Assembly: GCF_001427865.1 (NCBI RefSeq)
Contig: NZ_LMHH01000001.1
Span: 1,612,001 to 1,676,000, forward strand
From: Altererythrobacter sp. Root672
GTDB taxonomy: Bacteria > Pseudomonadota > Alphaproteobacteria > Sphingomonadales > Sphingomonadaceae
Length of the DNA stretch: 64,000 nt
Direction: 5' to 3'
Under the pieces are notes generated by a model. That model was not told where the DNA came from, made no database searches, and was given only the letters and a program-made list of their open reading frames with translations. Of the stretch, positions 45,576 through 53,495 are shown in pieces. A program made the position numbers and the translations under genes. Every line of letters starts with the position of its first letter. The first letter of the stretch is position 1.

Positions 45576-47687
45576 TTGAACCGACTGGCACCACTGGTGC
45601 TGGCCGCCACCGCCGCGTTGCTGGTCGGCGCCTGCAGCAAATCCGAGCCCGAGGCCGGCAACGTGACCGAAGCCCGCCTGCTCGCGGCCGAGGACAACGG
45701 CGACGACTGGCTGAGCCACGGCCGCACTTATTCCGAACAGCGCTATAGCCCGCTCGAGGACATCAACGACGGCAACGTCAAGGACCTGAGCCTGGCCTGG
45801 GCGGTCGAGCTCGACACCAACCGCGGACAGGAAGCGACGCCCGTCGTGGTCGACGGCGTGATGTACATCACCACCGCCTGGTCGAAGGTCATGGCCGTCG
45901 ATGCCGCTACCGGCGCAGTGCTGTGGCAGTACGATCCGCAGCCGATTGGCGCCAAGGGCGCGCACGCCTGTTGCGACGTGGTCAACCGCGGCGTCGCGGT
46001 GTGGGAAGGCAAAGTCTTCGTCGGCACGATCGACGGCCGTCTGATCGCGCTCGACGCCAAGACCGGCCGGGAGCTGTGGGACGTCGTCACCGTCGACCAG
46101 AGCAAGCCCTACACCATCACCGGCGCGCCGCGCGTGGTGCGCGGCAAGGTCCTGATCGGCAACAGCGGCGCGGAACTCGGCGTGCGCGGCTACATCTCCG
46201 CTTACGACGCCAAGACCGGCAAACTGGTCTGGCGCTTCTACACCGTTCCCGGCAACCCGGCTGACGGCCCCGATGGCGCCGCTTCGGATGCCGCGTTCGC
46301 CAAGTTCGCCGGCAAGACCTGGGCCGGCAAGTGGTGGGAGATGGGCGGCGGCGGAACCGTGTGGGATTCGATCGTCTACGATCCCGAATTCAACCAGCTG
46401 ATTATCGGCGTCGGCAACGGCAGCCCGTGGAACTACCGCGCCCGCAGCGATGGCAAGGGGGACAACCTGTTCCTCAGCTCGATCCTGGCGCTCGATCCCG
46501 ATACCGGGGCCTACAAGTGGCATTACCAGGTGAACCCGGCCGAGACCTGGGACTTCACCGCGACCCAGCAGATCACCCTCGCCGACCTGACCATCGACGG
46601 CAAGGTGCGCAAGGTCGCGATGCAGGCGCCGAAGAACGGGTTCTTCTACGTCATCGACCGTACCAACGGGAAGCTGATCAGCGCCGAACCCTACGCCCCG
46701 CAGAACTGGGCCGAGCGGATCGACCTCGTGACCGGCCGTCCGGTCGAGCGGCCCGAGGCGCGCTTTGCCGACGCGCCGCACCTGACTTACCCCAGCGGCA
46801 TCGGCGCGCACGCTTGGATGCCGATGAGCTATTCGCCCAAAACCGGCCTGGTCTACATCCCGGCGATGCACGTGCCGCTCTCCTACGGGGACGACGTGAA
46901 CTACACTCGCCATATCGGGCGCTGGAACACCGGCGTCAGTTTCCTTGCCCCGCCGGAAGGTTCAGTACCTGGCGCAACGGCGCTCGAACGGCGCGCGGCG
47001 CTGGCGGCGACGAACAAGGGCATGCTGGTGGCCTGGGACCCGGTGGCGCAGAAGGCCCGCTGGACCATCGAACAGCCATGGCCGTGGAACGGTGGCACGC
47101 TGGCGACCGCGGGCAACCTGCTGTTCCAGGGCGATCCTCATGGCATCTTCCGCGCTCGGGACGCCGCAACTGGCAAAGAGCTTTGGTCGTTCGATTCCCA
47201 GCGCGGGATCATGGCCGGCCCAGTCAGCTTCCGCGCCGGGGGCGAGCAGTATGTCGCCGTGCTAGCCGGTTACGGTGGCTCGATGGGCATGGCGACCGCG
47301 AGCGAATGGATGCGCCGCCCGCCGCCCAATGGCATGCTGCTGGCGTTCAAGATCGGCGGCAAGGGCAAGCTCGCCAAGCTCCCGCCAGTCGAACTCGCGC
47401 CGTTCGTGACAAGCAACGAGACTTTCACCCCGGCGCAGCTGGCCGAGGGCGAGGCGCAGTACTTTGGCTTCTGCACGATCTGTCACAACGGCCCGGTTAA
47501 CCCTGACCTCATGCGCTCGCAGATCGCCACGAGCGCCGATGCCTGGCGGACCGTGGTGATGGACGGAGCCTTGGCCGACAACGGCATGATCAGCTTCAAG
47601 CCCTGGCTCAAGCCGGAACAGGCCGAGGCGATCCGCGCCTTTGTGCTGACCCAGGCCAAGGCGCGCGCGGCAGCGGAAGGGAAATAG
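45576..47687 (+). CDS. Lipoprotein quinohemoprotein alcohol dehydrogenase (PQQ + haem c)
   Basis: 703 residues from a TTG at 45576 with GGGAGAG 6 bases before it, giving MNRLAPLVLAATAALLVGAC with a lipobox Cys20. An 8-bladed PQQ propeller follows, with the vicinal disulphide Cys132-Cys133 (GAHACCDVVNRG) and a WDFTATQ active-site segment. A C-terminal cytochrome c domain has CTICH at 633-637 and Met672 as likely sixth ligand. This is the type II quinohemoprotein layout: alcohol oxidised at PQQ, electrons passed to its own haem. The lipid anchor is unusual. It starts the PQQ gene island. Confidence 0.9.
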   Translation: MNRLAPLVLAATAALLVGACSKSEPEAGNVTEARLLAAEDNGDDWLSHGRTYSEQRYSPLEDINDGNVKDLSLAWAVELDTNRGQEATPVVVDGVMYITTAWSKVMAVDAATGAVLWQYDPQPIGAKGAHACCDVVNRGVAVWEGKVFVGTIDGRLIALDAKTGRELWDVVTVDQSKPYTITGAPRVVRGKVLIGNSGAELGVRGYISAYDAKTGKLVWRFYTVPGNPADGPDGAASDAAFAKFAGKTWAGKWWEMGGGGTVWDSIVYDPEFNQLIIGVGNGSPWNYRARSDGKGDNLFLSSILALDPDTGAYKWHYQVNPAETWDFTATQQITLADLTIDGKVRKVAMQAPKNGFFYVIDRTNGKLISAEPYAPQNWAERIDLVTGRPVERPEARFADAPHLTYPSGIGAHAWMPMSYSPKTGLVYIPAMHVPLSYGDDVNYTRHIGRWNTGVSFLAPPEGSVPGATALERRAALAATNKGMLVAWDPVAQKARWTIEQPWPWNGGTLATAGNLLFQGDPHGIFRARDAATGKELWSFDSQRGIMAGPVSFRAGGEQYVAVLAGYGGSMGMATASEWMRRPPPNGMLLAFKIGGKGKLAKLPPVELAPFVTSNETFTPAQLAEGEAQYFGFCTICHNGPVNPDLMRSQIATSADAWRTVVMDGALADNGMISFKPWLKPEQAEAIRAFVLTQAKARAAAEGK

Positions 47688-47782
47688 TTAGCTCTTCAAC
47701 TGTTCAGAACTGAACTAATTGCCTCAGCGGAGAGGATTGGGTAGGTCTCTCCGATAACAAGAGGCTTGGGAGACGACATTCG

Positions 47783-49741
47783 ATGCGCAAGACGATGGCC
47801 CTGTTGCTGGGCGCGACCCTCATGGTGTCCGCTGCCCACGCCCAATCGGATGCGGTCAAAGTCGACCCGGCCGACTGGCCGCGTTACGCGCGCGATCTCG
47901 GCGGCACGCGCTATTCGCCGCTCGACCAGATCAACACCGCCAATGTCGACCAGCTCGACCAGGCCTGGTCTTTCCGCATGCGGCCCGAGGGCGGCGCGGG
48001 GCTGTTGGGCGGTGCGGTGCCGATCGTCATCGACGGGGTGATGTACCTCACCATCGGCAACGGCGTGGTGGCGCTTGAGGCGCATACCGGCAAGGAAGTC
48101 TGGCGTCATAAGGTCAGCGGGCTGGTCCGCCGCGGAGTCACCTGGTGGCCCGGCGACGGCACACTCAAGCCGCGCATCTTCTACAACGACGGGACCAAGA
48201 TCACCGCGCTCGATGCCGCCACCGGAGCGGTCGACGGCAGCTTCGGCACCGAAGGCTCGATCACCATCGAGGGCACGCCTTACGGTTACCCGCCGACGAT
48301 CTACAAGAACGTCATGGTGATCGGCGCCAGCACCGCCGAAATGCCCCGCGGCCCGAGCGGCAACAGCCGCGCCTACGACGCGCGCACCGGCAAGAAGCTG
48401 TGGGAATTCAATACCGTGCCCCAGCCGGGCGAAGTCGGCCATGACAGCTGGCTCGACGATGGCTGGAAGGAACGCTCCGGCACCAACATGTGGATCTGGT
48501 ACACCACTGCCGATCCCGACACCGACACGATCTACATGACCATCGGCGGCCCCTCGCCCAACTATTACGGTGGCGACCGGCCGGGCAACAACCTGTTCGG
48601 CAACTCGCTGGTCGCGGTCGATGCGCAGACCGGCAAGTACAAGTGGCACTTCCAGACCATCCACCACGACTTGTGGGACTGGGACCTGCCCGCCCCGCCG
48701 GTGATGGTCGACGTGACCAAGGACGGCAAGCGCATCCCCGCCCTTGCCCTGACCGGTAAGCCCGGCCTGATGTACATCCTCAATCGCGAGACCGGCGAGC
48801 CGATCCACGGCGTCGAGGAACGCCCTGTCGCCTCCGCCGACGTGCCCGGCGAATGGTACAGCCCGACCCAGCCCTTCCCGGTGAAGCCCGAACAGCTCAA
48901 CCGCGGGGTGTGGACGCCGGAAGACATCGTCACCGCCAACGACACTTCGCCCGAACACGCAGCCGCTTGCCGCGCGCTGCTCGATTCCTATGGCGGGACG
49001 TTTTTCAACCAGGGGTCGTTCACGCCCTTCTTCATCCACAACCCGGGCGATGCGCCCAAGGCCTCGATCAACTTGCCGCACAACGGTGGTTCCAACTGGG
49101 GCGGCAGCGCCTCCGACCCGACCAAGGGCCTGGTGTTCGTCAACGTCAGCGAAAGCGGCAGCATCGGCTGGATCGAGAAGCGCGATCCCAAGGGCGACTA
49201 TGGCCGCGGCACCGCGGACTCGACCCAGATCTACGACCGTGGCAGCCTCGTCGGCCCGGGCGCCTACTCCTCGTTCTCAGCGCCGCTGTCAGGCTACGAT
49301 GCCGACAAGAAGCCGATCGGCCCGAGCCTGCCCTGCATCCGTCCGCCCTGGGGCAAGCTGGTGGCGGTCAACGCCAACACCGGCGAAATCGCCTGGTCCT
49401 CGCGCCTCGGCGTGACCGAGGAACTGCCCGAGAAGAAGCGCGACACCGGCAGCAACAACACCTTCGGCGGGCCAATCGTCACCGCTGGCGGCCTGGTGTT
49501 CATCGGCGCCACCGGCGACCGCTATTTCCGCGCCTTCGACGCCCGCAACGGCAGCATCATGTGGGAGCAACAACTCCAGTACGCGCCGATGACGGTACCG
49601 ATCACCTATCGCGGCAAGGACGGAAAGCAGTATGTTGCGGTGATCGCGGCCGGCTCGGGCCTTGGCGGTCCTGCGCCGCGTGGGCCTGACGGCAAGCCGC
49701 TCAACAACGAATCCGTGATCGCCTTCGCGCTGTCAGAATAA
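47783..49741 (+). CDS. Exported PQQ-dependent dehydrogenase, glucose/quinate-type propeller
   Basis: 652 residues with a signal peptide (MRKTMALLLGATLMVSAAHA). It has PQQ propeller repeats (DWPRYARDLGGTRYSPLDQI, LDAATGAVDGSFG, VAVDAQTGKYKWHFQ). The active-site segment HHDLWDWD at 294-301 is the type found in membrane glucose and quinate/shikimate dehydrogenases. It lacks their N-terminal membrane helices, so it is a soluble periplasmic version. It has no haem motif and would need an outside electron acceptor. It lies 95 bp after the first dehydrogenase, with a VOC gene next (16 bp). Confidence 0.88.
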   Translation: MRKTMALLLGATLMVSAAHAQSDAVKVDPADWPRYARDLGGTRYSPLDQINTANVDQLDQAWSFRMRPEGGAGLLGGAVPIVIDGVMYLTIGNGVVALEAHTGKEVWRHKVSGLVRRGVTWWPGDGTLKPRIFYNDGTKITALDAATGAVDGSFGTEGSITIEGTPYGYPPTIYKNVMVIGASTAEMPRGPSGNSRAYDARTGKKLWEFNTVPQPGEVGHDSWLDDGWKERSGTNMWIWYTTADPDTDTIYMTIGGPSPNYYGGDRPGNNLFGNSLVAVDAQTGKYKWHFQTIHHDLWDWDLPAPPVMVDVTKDGKRIPALALTGKPGLMYILNRETGEPIHGVEERPVASADVPGEWYSPTQPFPVKPEQLNRGVWTPEDIVTANDTSPEHAAACRALLDSYGGTFFNQGSFTPFFIHNPGDAPKASINLPHNGGSNWGGSASDPTKGLVFVNVSESGSIGWIEKRDPKGDYGRGTADSTQIYDRGSLVGPGAYSSFSAPLSGYDADKKPIGPSLPCIRPPWGKLVAVNANTGEIAWSSRLGVTEELPEKKRDTGSNNTFGGPIVTAGGLVFIGATGDRYFRAFDARNGSIMWEQQLQYAPMTVPITYRGKDGKQYVAVIAAGSGLGGPAPRGPDGKPLNNESVIAFALSE

Positions 49742-49757
49742 GCTTGGGAGAGTTTGA

Positions 49758-50750
49758 ATGGGACGCATGATCACCACCCTGCTCGGCACGGCCATCCTCG
49801 CCGCTGCCCTGCCCGCCGCGGCGCAGACCATCACCACGCCCGAAGGCGCGCAGATGAGTGCGGCCACCGACCTCGCCTACAAGCCCGGCGAACTCACGCC
49901 GGAGCAACTCGCGAGTCCCACGCGCGAGCTGTTCTCGCAGGATTCGATGAACGTGTTCCGCCGCTACCCGCGCGAGAAGACGGCCGAGATGGTCAAGTTC
50001 TACACCGAGGCGCTGGCTCTGCGTTCGTTGAGCCCGATCCAGCTGACCTCGACCCAGCAGATGCTCCTCACCGGCGTCGGTTCGGGGCAGATCAAGCTCT
50101 CGGCCGGCCAACTGGGCAATCGCAAGTACAACCTCGAAGGCGGCCCTACCGCGGGCACAGGCATTCGCTTTTTCGCGCTGACCTATCCCGACAAGCAGGC
50201 CGTGCTCGATCGCTTCGCCGCAGCGGGCTTCCCGGCGCCCGAGTTTCACGACCAGGGCAATGGCACCCAAGCCGCGCTCGTGACTGATCCGGGCGGCTTC
50301 CCGATCCAGATCGTGATCAAGCCGGGCGCCAAAGACGGCTCCAACGACGGCGTCGGCGTTGGCATCAACGTGTCGAACCTGGAGCAGAGCCGCGCGTTCT
50401 ATCGCGAGTTCGTCGGGCTGGATGAACTTCCCGCGGTGCAGGACACGCTACTGGGCGTGACCAAGTACCCCTATCGCCACAAGGAAACGACGCTCTACCT
50501 GTACCACTCGGGCGACAACCTGACGCAGGACAATGGCAGCGCGGGGATCCAATACGTGGTGCGGGATTCGCCGATGGTCGACGCCAAGGCCAAGCATCGC
50601 GGCGGGATCGCCGTCGAGACGCCGCTCAACAAGCTGGCGGGCTTCGACCTCGTGACGGTGTGGCTCAACGATCCGGATGGCGTGACGAACTACTTCGCTC
50701 AGGTTGGCCCCAATAGCCGCACGGCACAGCAGGCACGCGCGGGGAATTAG
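49758..50750 (+). CDS. Exported VOC-superfamily (glyoxalase/dioxygenase fold) protein
   Basis: 330 residues with a signal peptide (ITTLLGTAILAAALPAAAQ). Two VOC-type modules follow. The first runs over about 70-180 (MVKFYTEALALRSLSPIQL, FFALTYPDKQAVLDRFAAAG, VTDPGGFPIQIVIK) and the second over about 195-320 (VSNLEQSRAFYREFVGLDELP, VTVWLNDPDGVTNYF). VOC proteins are metal-dependent isomerases, lyases or dioxygenases, or simple binding proteins, and nearly always cytoplasmic. A periplasmic one directly after a PQQ dehydrogenase (GGGAG ribosome site, 16-bp gap) suggests linked function. The substrate is unknown. Confidence 0.85.
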   Translation: MGRMITTLLGTAILAAALPAAAQTITTPEGAQMSAATDLAYKPGELTPEQLASPTRELFSQDSMNVFRRYPREKTAEMVKFYTEALALRSLSPIQLTSTQQMLLTGVGSGQIKLSAGQLGNRKYNLEGGPTAGTGIRFFALTYPDKQAVLDRFAAAGFPAPEFHDQGNGTQAALVTDPGGFPIQIVIKPGAKDGSNDGVGVGINVSNLEQSRAFYREFVGLDELPAVQDTLLGVTKYPYRHKETTLYLYHSGDNLTQDNGSAGIQYVVRDSPMVDAKAKHRGGIAVETPLNKLAGFDLVTVWLNDPDGVTNYFAQVGPNSRTAQQARAGN

Positions 50751-50775
50751 GCTGATGCCTTAAGCTGCGAAGAGA

Positions 50776-50806
50776 CAAAAAAGGGGGCGGTGAAGCGCCC
50801 CCTTTT
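50776..50806. terminator. Bidirectional rho-independent terminator
   Basis: GGGGGCG (50783-50789) pairs with CGCCCCC (50796-50802) around GTGAAG. An A-run comes before the stem and a T-run after it, so it can end transcripts from the VOC gene (plus) and from the convergent cytochrome c gene (minus). Confidence 0.9.
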
Positions 50807-50830
50807 CCATTCGATTGCGACCCGAAAAAC

Positions 50831-51196
50831 TTACTTCTTCGCCTGGACGATGTAGGACGCCAGCAGGTCGATATCGGCCGGATCAAGCCAGCTGAAGCTC
50901 GGCATGGCGCCCTGGCCGTTCGTGACGATGTCGATCACGTGGGCTTTGTCGATATTGGCATTGCCGTCGAACGACGGGCCGACCGAACCGGCAGCCTTGG
51001 CATCCGCCAGGGTGTGGCAGGAGTTGCAGCCGTTGTCGGAGAACATCTGGCGGCCCTTCTCGACCTGTTCGGCCGAGAGCTTGGCAGTCGGATCCTCGGC
51101 GGAAGCGAAAGCACTCGCCGCCGGAATGGCGACGACGGCCAATGCGACCAGGCCCAGGCGTCCCATCTTGCCGGCCGGTAACGCGAATCGATACAT
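50831..51196 (-). CDS. Exported monohaem cytochrome c
   Basis: 121 residues from the ATG at 51196 (MYRFALPAGKMGRLGLVALAVVAIPAASAFA). One haem site CNSCH lies at 57-61 and a likely axial Met about residue 97 (GAMPSF), the pattern of a small class I cytochrome c. It is probably a soluble periplasmic electron carrier that could accept electrons from the neighbouring PQQ enzymes. It is divergent from the cytochrome c'-like lipoprotein gene across about 200 bp and closed by a shared bidirectional terminator. Confidence 0.92.
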   Translation of the reverse strand: MYRFALPAGKMGRLGLVALAVVAIPAASAFASAEDPTAKLSAEQVEKGRQMFSDNGCNSCHTLADAKAAGSVGPSFDGNANIDKAHVIDIVTNGQGAMPSFSWLDPADIDLLASYIVQAKK

Positions 51197-51309
51197 GGTG
51201 AACCTTTCCCGTTGGTTTGGCGGCCCGTTCCGCAACAACGGGACCAAAGTCAATCAAGTGCTACGTGGCGCAAGCTTTACCGCGCATTTACGCAGCGAAC
51301 TTTCGGACA

Positions 51310-51329
51310 TTGTCAATTTGCCATTACAC
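51310..51329 (+). promoter_or_regulatory. Candidate shared regulatory motif, copy 1
   Basis: TTGTCAATTTG at 51310-51320, then TACAC at 51325. The same 11 bases, again followed closely by TACAC, occur upstream of the third PQQ dehydrogenase (53392-53402). It lies between two divergent cytochrome genes. An exact 11-base match in non-coding DNA is suggestive only. Confidence 0.35.
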
Positions 51330-51394
51330 AGTCAAGCGTGACGCCCGCCTTGGCATGGTATAGGAAGCCCGGCCAGAAGTAGAAAGGAATGGGG

Positions 51395-51874
51395 ATGAAC
51401 AAGGCCGTAATCGCGGGAGTTGTCGCAACGCTGCTGCTCGGAGGCTGCAATCAGGCCGCCCAAGCGCCCGAGATGACAGCGCAGCAATTGATGGCCAAGG
51501 AAGTCCAACCGACTGCCGAAATTTACTGGAACGCGGTCCAGTTCATCAGCGACGAGACCGGCGACCACGATATCTTCCCCAAGACCGACGCGGATTGGAA
51601 GCGCGTCCAGGAAGCAGCGGTCAAGCTCGGCCAGCTCGGCGAGCAGCTCAAGACCCCCGGCTTTTCCGAAGGACGCGGGCAGGACTGGATCCAGTTCTCG
51701 GACTCGCTGATCGAAGTCTCCAAGCTGGCCGAACAGGCTGCGGTCGAGCGTAACACCGACAAGGTCTTCGAAGTCGGCGGCACGATCTACAGCGTCTGCA
51801 GCGCCTGCCACCAGATGTACCCGCCCGCGACCGGTGCGGGCACCGAGGAACGGCCCGGCGACGACGCGGCGTAA
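51395..51874 (+). CDS. Cytochrome c'-like lipoprotein
   Basis: 159 residues from the ATG at 51395 (AAGGA 6 bases upstream; an ATG at 51389 is too close to it). A lipobox (LLGGC, Cys18) marks an envelope lipoprotein. The rest is predicted helical with a single haem site near the C-terminus, CSACH at 135-139. This is the placing of class II cytochromes c (c' or c-556 type), which fold as four-helix bundles. It could serve as a membrane-tethered electron acceptor or in gas or stress binding. It lies in the PQQ island, just before repeat copy C. Confidence 0.85.
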   Translation: MNKAVIAGVVATLLLGGCNQAAQAPEMTAQQLMAKEVQPTAEIYWNAVQFISDETGDHDIFPKTDADWKRVQEAAVKLGQLGEQLKTPGFSEGRGQDWIQFSDSLIEVSKLAEQAAVERNTDKVFEVGGTIYSVCSACHQMYPPATGAGTEERPGDDAA

Positions 51875-51898
51875 GCGTTGCCAGTCTCTCTTTCAAAA

Positions 51899-52032
51899 AT
51901 CCTCCCCGAGCTTGCTCGGGGAGGGGGACCGCCGACGAAGTCGGTGGTGGAGGGGCGTTGCGCTTCTCCGCTTACGCCTCCGTCACGCGCCTTTGGCGCG
52001 CGCCACCTCCCCGAGACAAGCTCGGGAAGGAT
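51899..52032 (+). repeat. Dispersed CCTCCCC hairpin repeat, copy C
   Basis: About 134 bp, close inverted copy of 41580-41714: the same outer CCTCCCCGAG hairpins, GGGGACCG...GGTGGAGGGG stem, CTTCTCCGCTTACGCCTCCG middle and CACGCGCC...GGCGCGCG stem. The reading frame of the following HupE-like gene is open across it, which inflates the apparent N-terminus. Confidence 0.8.
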
Positions 52033-52087
52033 CGAAGGCCACCTTCGCCGCACGCTGACGTGGCTCACACGGCCGCAGATCATCGCT

Positions 52088-52753
52088 GTGCTACTGCTAG
52101 CCTTGTTCCTCATGGTCGAGGGCGCAGCCGCATACGCGCACGACATCTCCAAAGCCGACCGCGCGACAGTGCAGCAGATCGCGGGACCGGCGCCGTTCCT
52201 GTTCCTCTACCTCGGCGCCAAGCACATGGTCACCGGGATCGACCACGTGTTGTTCCTGATCGGGGTGGTGTTCTTCCTCTATCGCCTGCGCGACGTGGTC
52301 ATCTACGTGACCATGTTCACTATCGGCCACTCGCTGACGCTGCTCGGCGGCGTGCTGCTGAACACCGGGGCCAATTCATACATCGTCGATGCGATCATCG
52401 GCTTCTCGGTCGTCTACAAGGCGTTCGAGAACCTTGGCGGGTTCAAGAAGCTTGGCCTGGCGATCAACACCAAGCTGGCCGTTTTCGGCTTCGGCCTCTT
52501 CCACGGCCTGGGCCTGGCGACCAAGGTCCGCGACCTCGGCCTGTCGGAGGACGGGCTGCTGGTAAACCTGATCTCCTTCAACATCGGCGTCGAGATCGGC
52601 CAGGTCATGGTCCTGGCGGTCGTCGTCACGCTGCTCAACCTGTGGCGCGGGACCCGCTCGTTTGCACCTAGCGCCTTTTATGCCAACCTTGCCCTCATGG
52701 CCGGGGGCTTTGTCCTGATGGGCTATCAACTGACGGGGTATTTCACTTCATGA
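52088..52753 (+). CDS. HupE/UreJ-like membrane protein
   Basis: About 221 residues if started at the GTG 52088. A CTG at 52055 would give a better signal peptide (TWLTRPQIIAVLLLALFLMV), and the frame stays open back to 51878 through repeat copy C, so the start is uncertain. It has a signal-like N-terminus, a processed-looking AYAHD, and about six or seven helices. Conserved His positions are in YLGAKHMVTGIDHVLFL and MFTIGHSLTLLGG. HupE/UreJ proteins are putative nickel/cobalt-type metal permeases. The stop overlaps the next gene, a membrane-anchored partner. Confidence 0.8.
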   Translation: MLLLALFLMVEGAAAYAHDISKADRATVQQIAGPAPFLFLYLGAKHMVTGIDHVLFLIGVVFFLYRLRDVVIYVTMFTIGHSLTLLGGVLLNTGANSYIVDAIIGFSVVYKAFENLGGFKKLGLAINTKLAVFGFGLFHGLGLATKVRDLGLSEDGLLVNLISFNIGVEIGQVMVLAVVVTLLNLWRGTRSFAPSAFYANLALMAGGFVLMGYQLTGYFTS

Positions 52754-53364
52754 CCGACACTGTTCCCACCGCCGCTCCGCCTTCGCGCAAGAAGCTGGTC
52801 GTTGGCTCGCTCGCTGCCGTCGCAGTCGCCGCTGTCGCGCTTGTCGTGTTCGTGCTGCCTGCCGAATACGGCATCGACCCGACGGGCGCCGGCAAGGCGC
52901 TCGGCCTGACCAAGTCCACCGAGCCGGCGATGAACGAAGAGCAGATCCGCGGCGCAAAGCGCGTCGGCGTCCTCACCTTGTCCGAACAGCCGCCGCAGCG
53001 CACCGACTGGACCGACAGCTGGACGATCACCCTGCGCCCCTACGAATCGATCGAACTCAAGTACACGCTCGACAAGGATGCCGAGCTGGACTTCACATGG
53101 ACCGCAACCGGCCCACTTTACTATGACATGCACTCCCATCCGTTCGACGGTGGCGACAAATTGACCGAGACCTATAGCCTCGGCAACCTGGCGCAGATGC
53201 ATGGCCGCTACGTCTCGCAGTTCAACGGGCTGCACGGCTGGTATTGGCAGAACCGGACCATGAGCGACGTGACCCTGACGGTGAAAGCCGCCGGTCCGAT
53301 CACCGAATCGACCTTGTTCGAGATGGGCATCCCGCGGAAGCGCGAACTTACCCCTCCCGAATAG
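52750..53364 (+). CDS. Membrane-anchored periplasmic protein, partner of HupE-like gene
   Basis: 204 residues. A short cytoplasmic N-terminus is followed by one helix (VVGSLAAVAVAAVALVVFVLP) and a 160-residue outer domain. That domain is rich in aromatic residues and includes YDMHSHPFDGG and GLHGWYWQNRT. I know the type only as the transmembrane anchor protein found next to HupE/UreJ genes. The His-rich HSHPFDGG patch might bind a metal. It overlaps the HupE-like stop by 4 bp, so the two are coupled. Confidence 0.75.
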   Translation: MTDTVPTAAPPSRKKLVVGSLAAVAVAAVALVVFVLPAEYGIDPTGAGKALGLTKSTEPAMNEEQIRGAKRVGVLTLSEQPPQRTDWTDSWTITLRPYESIELKYTLDKDAELDFTWTATGPLYYDMHSHPFDGGDKLTETYSLGNLAQMHGRYVSQFNGLHGWYWQNRTMSDVTLTVKAAGPITESTLFEMGIPRKRELTPPE

Positions 53365-53391
53365 CCGTTCACCCTCCGGTCAGAACGGATT

Positions 53392-53408
53392 TTGTCAATT
53401 TGGTACAC
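53392..53408 (+). promoter_or_regulatory. Candidate shared regulatory motif, copy 2
   Basis: TTGTCAATTTG at 53392-53402, with TACAC starting at 53404. It is about 90 bp before the third PQQ dehydrogenase start. It matches the motif at 51310 and could be a promoter element (TTGTCA as -35) or an operator. Confidence 0.35.
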
Positions 53409-53495
53409 TTTCCGCCCTTGTTGTCCGGGCGGAATCTCGGCTAGGCGTTTCGGCCTGGCCGAGTGGTCCCTCGGTAAAAGCATAGGGGAGTGGGT

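Noticed and set aside
47701-47716. GTTCAG/CTGAAC inverted repeat between the first two PQQ genes
   Set aside because: Short arms and no second copy elsewhere in the island; too weak to call an operator or terminator.
51878-52087. N-terminal extension of the HupE-like protein to 51878
   Set aside because: The extra 70 codons are mostly read from dispersed repeat copy C, and the signal-like sequence starts after it.
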